Under the pieces are notes generated by a model. It was not told the DNA's origin. It saw only the letters and a list, made by a program, of their open reading frames with translations, and searched no databases. The position numbers were made by a program, and so were the translations under genes. DNA of 11,151 bases from CAZIMM01 sp964540415 (GTDB lineage: Bacteria; Bacillota; Clostridia; Oscillospirales; Acutalibacteraceae). Position 1 is the first letter of the stretch. Every line of letters begins with the position of its first letter. The stretch spans positions 1-11,151 of the forward strand of contig CAZIMM010000072.1 in NCBI GenBank assembly GCA_964540415.1, read 5' to 3'. Shown piece after piece: positions 1 to 5,937 of the stretch.

Positions 1-120
1 TACCGCGCGGCCGCGATCTGCGGCAGCGTGCCGGGGCCGGCGAGCAGTCGCAGGATCTCGAGCTGGCTCCCGGTGAGCCGCACGCTCGGTTCGGGGTCCC
101 ACAGCGCGAGCCGCCGATCG
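1..120. other. High-G+C segment at window edge, possible chimeric junction
   Basis: The first 120 bases hold about 91 G or C (~76%). The next 60 bases hold about 30 (50%), and the rest of the window is similar or lower. The break falls at about 105-120, inside the codons for the conserved FDRRLA of the Crp-like gene. The minus-strand frame stays open across it. The segment translates in that frame to a LuxR-like HTH beginning (LTGSQLEILRLLAG, then QIAAA). A join by short shared sequence, in the genome or during assembly, would explain it. So would a genuine domain swap. Confidence 0.6.
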
Positions 121-575
121 AAGCTCATGAACAGAATCTGCTGCATGACCCACATCACATCCGAAAACCGACTGACTGCGGTTTCAAGTGCGAATATCTT
201 CACATACGGATTTCGCGCGGAAAGAGCTGCGAAGGCGGCCCCTGATATGATAAAGCAATCGCTGTTTTGCTCGGCCTGAACCGCAACATCAAAAGTGATG
301 CTCTGAATTACGCAGGAAGCCGAAAGAATGCAGACGTCCCCCGGATTCAGCCGATACAGGGTGATGTCCTTGCCGTCCTCGGAAAGGATAGACAAGCGAA
401 GGCAGCCGGTTCTCACCATGATTACCCCGGTGCATTCGTCGCCGTCATGTATTATTGTGCCTTTTGTGTAATTCACCGCAGACGAATTCGCATAAAGATA
501 TTCCTTTTCCCTGTCCGGCAAAGTGTCCCAGAAAGAAAACGCGTCTTTAAATGTCTGCTCAAATATGTTGCCCAT
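1..575 (-). CDS. Crp/Fnr-family transcriptional regulator, partial, with abnormal C-terminal part
   Basis: This reading frame is open from the ATG at 575 to the left edge (191 codons visible). It starts after a GGGAGAAG ribosome binding site. Residues ~15-110 look like a cyclic-nucleotide-binding-type sensor fold: a GDECTG turn at ~45-50, RTGCLRL at 55-61, and NPGD followed by Cys82 and Cys88. Residues ~125-157 are the long dimerisation helix, ending in the family-typical MSFDRRLA. A Crp protein should then continue into a winged HTH. Instead residues ~158-191 are encoded by ~76% G+C DNA and contain LTGSQLEILRLLAG, which resembles the start of a LuxR-type HTH. The several Cys (48, 58, 82, 88, 107) could serve redox sensing, but that is only inference. 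The gene lies head-to-head with a CoA-disulfide reductase, a sensible target. The sensor part is clearly Crp-like. Whether the fusion is natural is doubtful. Confidence 0.75.
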   Translation of the reverse strand, partial: MGNIFEQTFKDAFSFWDTLPDREKEYLYANSSAVNYTKGTIIHDGDECTGVIMVRTGCLRLSILSEDGKDITLYRLNPGDVCILSASCVIQSITFDVAVQAEQNSDCFIISGAAFAALSARNPYVKIFALETAVSRFSDVMWVMQQILFMSFDRRLALWDPEPSVRLTGSQLEILRLLAGPGTLPQIAAAR

Positions 576-601
576 AATCTTCTCCCGAAAGGTTAATTTT
601 T

Positions 602-2263
602 ATGAAAACTGTAATTATCGGCGGAGTGGCAGGCGGAGCGTCTGCTGCCGCAAGACTCAGACGGCTCGATGAAAAAGCCGAAATAGTTGTTCTCGAGCGC
701 GGTGAATACGTGTCGTTTGCAAACTGCGGACTTCCGTATTACATCGGAGGCAAAATCACGGAAAAAGAAAAACTGATGCTCCAAACACCTCAAAGCTTTA
801 AGAGCCGCTTCAATGTTGATGTCCGCGTGTTGAGCGAAGCTGTTTCAATCGATCCCGTGAAAAAAACAGTTTCGGTTAAGAATCTGAAAAGCGGAGAAGA
901 CTGCTCCGAAAGCTATGACAAACTCATAATATCTGCCGGTGCCGAACCGATTATGCCGAATATAGACGGGATTGACAGTGAACGGATATTCACGCTTCGT
1001 AATATCCCCGATACGCTGAAGATAAAAGAGTTTATTGACAAAAAGAAACCGAAGACAGCGACCGTTGTCGGCGGCGGATATATCGGTGTTGAAATGGCGG
1101 AAAACCTGAAAAATGCCGGACTTGATGTTACGGTTGTTGAGCTTGCCGATCACCTTATTGCGCCGCTGGATTTTGATATGGCTGCGGATGTTCACCGCTA
1201 TATTAAATCGAAAAATATCAAATTGCAGCTGAACAACGGTGTCAAAGCCATTAAGGACAAAAGAAAAGGTCTGACTGTAAAGCTTCAAAACGGCGAGTTA
1301 TCAACCGATATGCTCATCATGTCCGTGGGTGTCCGTCCGGAAACCGTGCTTGCAAAGAATTGCGGCCTCACACTCGGCACACGCGGATGCATCGTTGTTG
1401 ACCGCAGGATGCAGACAAGTGTTCCGGACATTTACGCAGTCGGAGACGCGGCACAGGTGCGCGATTTTCTCACGGGTGAGCCGGCATTTATTCCTCTTGC
1501 CGGCCCTGCCAATAAACAGGGGCGTATCGCAGCCGACAACATCTGCGAGATTCCGACGGAATACACCGGAACACAGGGCTCTGCTGTTCTCAAACTCTTT
1601 GATATGACAATTGCAACAACAGGTCTTAACGAAAAGGCTGCAGCGGCAGCAGGCGTTGAATATGACAAGACCTATATTTATTCGGGCTCACACGCATCGT
1701 ATTATCCGGGCTCAACCGATATGTCAATCAAAGCACTGTGGAACAAGAAAACTCTCAAGCTTATTGGTGCGCAAATTGTCGGCTTTGACGGCGTTGACAA
1801 GCGCATGGATGTTCTGGCAACGGCAATACGCTTCGGCGCGAAGATAACCGAACTTACAACACTCGAACTCTGTTATGCTCCTCCGTTCGGAAGTGCAAAG
1901 GATCCGGTCAATATGCTCGGCTTTGCAGCGGAAAATGTTATTACCGGCAAGGTCAAGCAATTCTTCTGGGATGACGTTGCCGAATTGCCCCGCGACGGAA
2001 GCGTGACCCTGCTTGACATCCGCACGCAAACGGAGTTTTCTGAAGGAAATATTGACGGCTTTGTCAATATATCTCTCGATTCACTTCGCGACAATCTGAA
2101 TAAAATCCCTCAAGACAAGCCGGTTTATGTTCATTGCCGCAGCGGGCTGCGCAGTTATATCGCTTGCCGTATTCTTTCCGGAAACGGATACGACTGTTAC
2201 AATTTGGCCGGTGGCTGGAGGCTTTATGATGCTGTCATGAGTGAACGATCTGTTCCCGGATAA
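602..2263 (+). CDS. CoA-disulfide reductase with C-terminal rhodanese domain (FAD-dependent pyridine nucleotide-disulfide oxidoreductase)
   Basis: The protein has 553 residues, the usual length for CoADR-rhodanese fusions. An N-terminal FAD-binding Rossmann motif (GGVAGGASAAARLR, 7-20) is followed by the single active-site cysteine Cys42 in SFANCGLPYY. This single Cys separates the group from two-Cys glutathione-reductase relatives. The NAD(P)H-binding motif GGGYIGVEMAENL lies at ~158-170, and the second FAD contact IYAVGDAA at ~278-285. The dimer interface domain follows, with PPFGSAKDP near 430. The last ~100 residues are a rhodanese domain with catalytic Cys512 in HCRSGLRS and a terminal GGW. 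Family members reduce CoA disulfide, CoA persulfide or polysulfide with NAD(P)H in the cytoplasm. The ATG at 602 follows AAAGG at 588-592. No clear terminator follows the gene. Confidence 0.93.
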   Translation: MKTVIIGGVAGGASAAARLRRLDEKAEIVVLERGEYVSFANCGLPYYIGGKITEKEKLMLQTPQSFKSRFNVDVRVLSEAVSIDPVKKTVSVKNLKSGEDCSESYDKLIISAGAEPIMPNIDGIDSERIFTLRNIPDTLKIKEFIDKKKPKTATVVGGGYIGVEMAENLKNAGLDVTVVELADHLIAPLDFDMAADVHRYIKSKNIKLQLNNGVKAIKDKRKGLTVKLQNGELSTDMLIMSVGVRPETVLAKNCGLTLGTRGCIVVDRRMQTSVPDIYAVGDAAQVRDFLTGEPAFIPLAGPANKQGRIAADNICEIPTEYTGTQGSAVLKLFDMTIATTGLNEKAAAAAGVEYDKTYIYSGSHASYYPGSTDMSIKALWNKKTLKLIGAQIVGFDGVDKRMDVLATAIRFGAKITELTTLELCYAPPFGSAKDPVNMLGFAAENVITGKVKQFFWDDVAELPRDGSVTLLDIRTQTEFSEGNIDGFVNISLDSLRDNLNKIPQDKPVYVHCRSGLRSYIACRILSGNGYDCYNLAGGWRLYDAVMSERSVPG

Positions 2264-2474
2264 ACTGTACTGATTGCTGATAATTCACGAAAGTGCATCC
2301 ATGCTATGCCGGGTGTGCTTTCCAATACTTATTAACAGTGACTCATATCTACGCATTTTGAATCGCAGTTCCGTAACCGTTCACCGCTTCTTCGTATATC
2401 CCCGGCCTTGCGGAAGTATAAAATTGTTGTGCCGTTGTGCATACCTCTTGCACAAATCCTGCACATTATGCCTG

Positions 2475-2601
2475 TGAAAAGCCCTGTTTGTCCGCCAGCC
2501 TTATTTTACGTTTGATATTTGCCTGAGCTCATAATAACGGGCTTTTCAGAGGTGGAATGTCCGAAGAAAACTCACACCCCGGAGGCACTGAACGGGCTTT
2601 T
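2475..2601 (+). ncRNA. Candidate structured RNA or attenuator-like element (unassigned)
   Basis: TGAAAAGCCC at 2475-2484 can pair with GGGCTTTTCA at 2539-2548 (10 bp). Its core AAAAGCCC can instead pair with GGGCTTTT at 2594-2601. The two right-hand arms are part of an 11-base direct repeat (AACGGGCTTTT at 2536-2546 and 2591-2601). In the outer fold, CCGCC (2492-2496) and GGAGG (2581-2585) can extend the stem with one mismatch. A small hairpin, GCCTG with CGGGC, also forms inside. This looks like a structured transcript with two alternative closing stems. I do not recognise the class. Strand is assumed from the neighbouring genes. Confidence 0.25.
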
Positions 2602-2742
2602 GTGCATTTTCGCTGTCTTATAATACCGATAAAACCTTTTATTGTTATCATATGCAATAAATATATCATACCATTCTTTATTACATATTACAACAATAAT
2701 CACAAAAATTTAACAGTTTTCAGGTATTTCAAGCGGCTGTTT

Positions 2743-2757
2743 TGTGACCGAGTCACA
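2743..2757. promoter_or_regulatory. Crp-like operator upstream of rubredoxin
   Basis: This is a perfect dyad: TGTGAC, three central bases CGA, then GTCACA. The half-sites contain the Crp/Fnr signature TGA...TCA, but with five bases between them rather than the usual six. The centre (2750) lies about 41 bases before the start expected from the -10 box at 2779-2784, the class II activator position. No -35 box lies at the right distance, which fits activator dependence. The regulator at 1-575 is a natural candidate by proximity. Binding is inferred. Confidence 0.55.
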
Positions 2758-2778
2758 GAAAAGTCCACGCTGATTATA

Positions 2779-2784
2779 TATAAT
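2779..2784 (+). promoter_or_regulatory. -10 box of the rubredoxin (and perhaps superoxide reductase) promoter
   Basis: A perfect TATAAT lies in an A+T-rich run about 37 bases before the rubredoxin start codon. The region where a -35 box should be (about 2756-2761, CAGAAA) does not match TTGACA. The start of transcription would be near 2791, giving a short leader that contains the AAAGGAG ribosome binding site at 2807-2812. Confidence 0.5.
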
Positions 2785-2820
2785 ATACTTGCAAAATAAT
2801 CTATGAAAGGAGCGAAAACT

Positions 2821-2976
2821 ATGAAGTATATCTGTACAATTTGCGGATATGTATACGATGAGAACAACGGCAGTCCCGAAGACGGAATCGCGCCGGGAAC
2901 AAAATGGGAAGATCTGCCGGATTCATTTACCTGTTCGCTGTGCGGAGCATCCAAAGACGAGTTTGATAAAGAATAA
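2821..2976 (+). CDS. Rubredoxin
   Basis: This is a 51-residue small iron protein with the complete rubredoxin pattern. CTICGY (Cys5, Cys8) and CSLCG (Cys38, Cys41) supply the four Fe ligands. The conserved middle GIAPGTKWEDLPDSFTC lies between them. Length matches the family. The ATG follows AAAGGAG with an 8-base spacer. Rubredoxins are cytoplasmic one-electron carriers that in anaerobes reduce superoxide reductase, rubrerythrin and flavodiiron proteins. Encoding it just before a superoxide reductase matches the known rub/rbo pairing. The two genes are 182 bp apart with no poly-T terminator between them, so co-transcription is possible. Central substitutions are minor. Confidence 0.96.
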   Translation: MKYICTICGYVYDENNGSPEDGIAPGTKWEDLPDSFTCSLCGASKDEFDKE

Positions 2977-3004
2977 AGCGTGCAGACCGCAAAGAATCCG
3001 GGTT

Positions 3005-3033
3005 TCAGGCGTGCCTGACAAACGGTTTGTCAG
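3005..3033. repeat. Two overlapping dyads between rubredoxin and superoxide reductase genes
   Basis: The first dyad is TCAGGC-GT-GCCTGA (3005-3018). The second is CTGACAAAC-G-GTTTGTCAG (3015-3033), with nine perfect base pairs around one centre base. They share 3015-3018, so in RNA only one stem can form at a time. There is no T-run after either, so this is not a standard terminator. It could be an operator, an mRNA-stability or processing element, or a leftover repeat end. Confidence 0.6.
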
Positions 3034-3158
3034 ACTTACATGAACTGCAATCGGAAAACACATAAAAACGTTGCAGCGCACTTCCGAAAAACTGTCGACA
3101 AAAGCCGTCGCAAAAGCCATTGCATTGAAGAAATATTAATAAAACGGAGGTTAAAAAA

Positions 3159-3539
3159 ATGTGTGAAAAGAGATTCTATATCTGTGAGCATTGTGGGAAT
3201 ATTATTGGAATGATCAACAGCTCAGGCGTACCAATTGTTTGCTGCGGACAGAATATGACACTGCTTGAACCGGGCACTGTTGAGGCAAGTCATGAAAAAC
3301 ATATTCCGGTGGTTACTGTCGACGGAAACGAAGTGAAGGTTGATGTCGGCTCGGTCGCTCACCCGATGGTTCCCGAGCACAGCATCATGTGGATATATCT
3401 TGAAACAGACAAAGGCGGTCATCGCAAATGTCTCAATCCCGGCGAAGCTCCGTCTGCCACCTTTGCTCTTTCCGATGAAAAGCCGCTTGCTGCATATGCA
3501 TACTGCAATATCCACGGCTTGTGGAAAGCAGACATTTGA
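3159..3539 (+). CDS. dfx: Desulfoferrodoxin (superoxide reductase, 2Fe type)
   Basis: The 126-residue protein has the full two-domain structure. The N-terminal desulforedoxin domain binds a rubredoxin-like FeCys4 centre through Cys9, Cys12, Cys28 and Cys29. The catalytic C-terminal domain has the Glu46-Lys47 pair beside the substrate site, and the Fe ligands His48, His68, His74, Cys116 and His119 (in AYCNIHGLW). It reduces superoxide to peroxide in the cytoplasm using electrons usually delivered by rubredoxin, encoded just upstream. The ATG follows GGAGG (3146-3150) with an 8-base spacer. A strong terminator 11 bases after the stop closes the unit. All expected residues are present and the length is normal. 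Confidence 0.97.
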   Translation: MCEKRFYICEHCGNIIGMINSSGVPIVCCGQNMTLLEPGTVEASHEKHIPVVTVDGNEVKVDVGSVAHPMVPEHSIMWIYLETDKGGHRKCLNPGEAPSATFALSDEKPLAAYAYCNIHGLWKADI

Positions 3540-3549
3540 ATTTTCAAAG

Positions 3550-3579
3550 CATCCCCGGTTGACATCCGGGGATGTTTTT
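3550..3579 (+). terminator. Rho-independent terminator after superoxide reductase gene
   Basis: A 9-bp perfect stem, CATCCCCGG (3550-3558) with CCGGGGATG (3566-3574), encloses a 7-base loop. Five T residues follow. It begins 11 bases after the stop codon of the superoxide reductase. Confidence 0.92.
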
Positions 3580-3600
3580 GTGCGGTTTCGGACTTCATTC

Positions 3601-3647
3601 TTGATTTCATCAAATTGACTTGATTTTTTTTATGAAATCTTTATAAT
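3601..3647 (+). promoter_or_regulatory. Promoter of the flavodiiron gene with Fnr-like dyad
   Basis: TATAAT at 3642-3647 pairs with a -35-like TTGATT at 3620-3625 (16-base spacer). Just upstream is a perfect dyad, TTGAT-TTC-ATCAA (3601-3613). It looks like an Fnr box with one central base fewer. An 8-base inverted repeat, GATTTCAT (3603-3610) with ATGAAATC (3632-3639), overlaps both dyad and promoter. With a start near 3654 the dyad centre is about -47. Promoter and operator are predicted only from sequence. Confidence 0.45.
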
Positions 3648-3653
3648 TAAATT

Positions 3654-4026
3654 GCTGATAAAATTAAATTATGTGTCATGCAAATAAGCGCCCGTAACTG
3701 TATCCAAAGGTTATTTGGATAGAAATTGAATGTATTTTTGATGTCTGTAGGTCGAAACGCAGCGGGAAACAGCTCCCGTGCAAAAGACAGTAGCAATAAA
3801 CCAAAAAACAAACAGAATTCGGATTCTGATTTTACATATTCTATTTCTTGAAGTGTATGAAAAACGGCAGGAAAGAAAGTAAGTTCCCGAAAAACTCTTC
3901 GGATGATCAAAAATTCCTGACGCAGACTGTTCAGAACAGAAATTGTCCCGCAAAAATCCAATTATTTGATTTTTAACATTAATTATGTCAATCATATATT
4001 TTATAAAGCCGAATGGAGAATTGCAT
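3654..4026 (+). other. Long hairpin-rich leader upstream of the flavodiiron gene
   Basis: About 370 bases separate the predicted promoter from the start codon, with no credible gene. In order it can form five small stems. They are TATCCAAA/TTTGGATA (3701-3721, 8 bp), CGGGA/TCCCG (3763-3778), CAGAAT-TCGG-ATTCTG (3813-3828), CCGAA/TTCGG within ~3880-3905, and CTGTT-CAG-AACAG within ~3928-3940. None has a T-run, so no terminator is visible. I do not recognise a riboswitch class. It may be a regulatory 5' leader, or the true promoter may be nearer the gene. Confidence 0.35.
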
Positions 4027-5817
4027 ATGACAGTTACAAAAGACATCAAATATATCGGGGTAAACGACCGCAAGATTGACCTTTTTGAAGGGCAGTACAG
4101 TGTCCCGAACGGCATATCGTATAACTCATATATTATTATTGATGATAAAATTGCCGTAATCGACACAGTGGACAGAAATTATACCCATGAGTGGCTTGAC
4201 AATTTGTCTGACGCGCTTGGTGGCAGGCTTCCCGATTATCTAATAATTCAGCACATGGAGCCTGATCATTCGGCTAACATTGCGAATTTTCTGAAGGTAT
4301 ATCCGAATGCAGCTGTTGTCGGAAACCAAAAGACATTCACAATGATAAATCAGTTTTTCAGGGAGGGGCTGTGCAAAAACACCGTTGTTGTGAAAGACGG
4401 AGATTCGCTTGATCTCGGCAGACATAAGCTGACCTTCATGTTTGCACCGATGGTGCATTGGCCGGAGGTTATGGTCACCTATGACAGCGCGGACAAGGTT
4501 CTATTTTCTGCAGACGGATTTGGAAAGTTCGGCACTTTGGATAAAGAGGAAAAATGGGTTGACGAAGCAAGACGGTACTATATCGGCATTGTCGGCAAAT
4601 ACGGTGTGCAGGTTCAGGCACTGCTCAAAAAGGCTTCCGCACTCGAAATCTCCGCAATTTGTCCGCTGCACGGGCCGATGCTTTCGGAAAACCTTGACTA
4701 TTATTTGAACCTTTACGGTACTTGGTCGTCCTATGTCGCGGAAACCGAGGGCATTTGTGTTGCCTACACATCTGTTTACGGCAACACAAAGAGGGCAGTC
4801 ACGATGCTGGTTGACAAGCTGAAGGCAAACGGATGCCCCGATGTGGTTGTTTATGACCTTGCACGCTGTGATATGTCAGCCGCGGTGGCAGACGCGTTCA
4901 GATACAGCAAACTCGTTCTGGCAACAACCACATATAACGCGGAGCTTTTTCCGTATATGAAGCAGTATATTGACAATCTGACCGAGCGCAATTTTCAGAA
5001 CAAAACAATCGGCATAATTGAAAACGGCACATGGGCATCACAGGCCGCAAAAATCATCAAGAAAATGTTCGAAAAGAGCAAAAACGTCACTTTTTTGAAC
5101 ACGACTGTTTCAATACGCTCTGCCGTGAACGATGAATGCAAAAAACAGATCGAGTCAATGACTGAAGAGATGTGCCAAGAATATATCGCGCTCAACAGTG
5201 ATTCGGCAAATAAAAACGACATGACCGCATTGTTCCGTATAGGTTACGGACTTTACGTCGTCACTTCCAACGACGGAAAGCGCGATAACGGGCTGATTTT
5301 AAATACAGTTACGCAGGTTTCGGACAACCCGAAAAGAATTGCCGTAAATATAAACAAAGCAAATTACTCATATCACATAATCAAACAGACGGGAATTCTC
5401 AATGTCAATTGCCTGTCAGTTGATGCTCCGTTCAAGGTTTTTGAAACTTTCGGTTTTCAAAGCGGAAGAAGCGTGGATAAATTTGAGGGCTATTCGCCGA
5501 TAAGGTCTGACAACGGTCTGATTATCCTGCCAAACTATATAAACGCCGCCTTTTCTCTCAAGGTGGAGGACTATGTTGACCTCGGCTCACACGGAATGTT
5601 TATATGCTCGGTGACGGAAGCGCGTGTTATTAATGATAAAGAAACAATGACATATTCATTTTATCAAAACTATGTAAAACCCAAGCCGGAAACGAATGGC
5701 AAGAAAGGCTTCGTCTGCAAGATTTGCGGCTATGTATATGAAGGTGATGAGCTGCCGGAGGATTTTATTTGCCCGTGGTGCAAGCACGGCTATTCGGATT
5801 TTGAGCCGATAGAATAA
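4027..5817 (+). CDS. Multidomain flavodiiron protein: diiron core, flavodoxin, flavin reductase and rubredoxin
   Basis: The protein has 596 residues from the ATG at 4027, which follows GGAG at 4015-4018 and begins MTVTKDIKYIGVND as the family does. An in-frame ATG at 3985 lacks such a site. Residues 1-~240 are the beta-lactamase-like domain with all diiron ligands: His76, Glu78, Asp80, His81, His144, Asp163 and His215. Residues ~243-390 are the flavodoxin domain with FMN loop TSVYGNTK (248-255). Residues ~400-550 resemble a flavin-reductase split barrel. Residues ~560-596 are a short rubredoxin (Cys564, Cys567, Cys582, Cys585) of the compact rubrerythrin type. The family reduces O2 to water or NO to N2O in the cytoplasm. 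The extra modules suggest it takes electrons from NAD(P)H-linked flavin and through its own rubredoxin. It is transcribed alone and ends at a bidirectional terminator. Confidence 0.95.
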   Translation: MTVTKDIKYIGVNDRKIDLFEGQYSVPNGISYNSYIIIDDKIAVIDTVDRNYTHEWLDNLSDALGGRLPDYLIIQHMEPDHSANIANFLKVYPNAAVVGNQKTFTMINQFFREGLCKNTVVVKDGDSLDLGRHKLTFMFAPMVHWPEVMVTYDSADKVLFSADGFGKFGTLDKEEKWVDEARRYYIGIVGKYGVQVQALLKKASALEISAICPLHGPMLSENLDYYLNLYGTWSSYVAETEGICVAYTSVYGNTKRAVTMLVDKLKANGCPDVVVYDLARCDMSAAVADAFRYSKLVLATTTYNAELFPYMKQYIDNLTERNFQNKTIGIIENGTWASQAAKIIKKMFEKSKNVTFLNTTVSIRSAVNDECKKQIESMTEEMCQEYIALNSDSANKNDMTALFRIGYGLYVVTSNDGKRDNGLILNTVTQVSDNPKRIAVNINKANYSYHIIKQTGILNVNCLSVDAPFKVFETFGFQSGRSVDKFEGYSPIRSDNGLIILPNYINAAFSLKVEDYVDLGSHGMFICSVTEARVINDKETMTYSFYQNYVKPKPETNGKKGFVCKICGYVYEGDELPEDFICPWCKHGYSDFEPIE

Positions 5818-5888
5818 AATAAAAACTGCGCTCAAAAAACCAAATACTCCGGCTTGATAATCATCTGAGCGAAGATATTTTACAAAAA

Positions 5889-5928
5889 GCGCCGTAATTT
5901 TGATTCAAAATTACGGCGCCTGTTTTTT
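5889..5928. terminator. Bidirectional terminator between flavodiiron and hydrogenase genes
   Basis: A perfect 13-bp stem, GCGCCGTAATTTT (5889-5901) with AAAATTACGGCGC (5907-5919), encloses a 5-base loop. A T-run at 5923-5928 follows on the plus strand. On the minus strand the stem is followed by TTTTT (5888-5884). It sits between two convergent genes and serves both. Confidence 0.93.
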
Positions 5929-5937
5929 ATTTCTAAA

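Larger units (their letters stand above)
2264..2820. other. 557-bp intergenic region without a convincing gene
   Basis: No reading frame here has both a ribosome binding site and recognisable protein character. The left part (2264-2475) holds a 7-bp stem with a 7-nt loop at 2435-2455 (TTGTGCA and TGCACAA arms). The middle (2475-2601) carries an inverted plus direct repeat set described separately. The right part (~2630-2740) is very A+T-rich and leads into the regulated promoter of the rubredoxin gene. No terminator for the upstream reductase gene is obvious. Confidence 0.6.

Noticed and set aside
2274..2477. 67-codon open frame after the reductase gene
   Set aside because: No ribosome binding site, Cys/Arg/Ser-rich composition with no recognisable domain, and it overlaps hairpin DNA. 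Probably chance.
2475..2610. Possible 6S RNA (closing stem, GATATTT and GGAGGCAC stretches)
   Set aside because: The segment is only ~130 nt, and the long terminal stem and open central bubble expected of 6S RNA cannot be laid out convincingly. It is kept only as an unassigned structured-RNA candidate.
3668..3723. Short leader peptides (8 and 14 codons) in the flavodiiron leader
   Set aside because: No ribosome binding site precedes either ATG, and neither has regulatory codon runs.
3985..4026. Upstream in-frame ATG for the flavodiiron protein
   Set aside because: It has no ribosome binding site, the 14 added residues are not family-like, and the ATG at 4027 has a good GGAG and the expected N-terminal sequence.
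3647..4166. Two minus-strand frames of 104 and 151 codons upstream of and into the flavodiiron gene
   Set aside because: One overlaps the 5' end of a certain gene on the other strand, the other lies in the leader. Neither has a ribosome binding site or family features.
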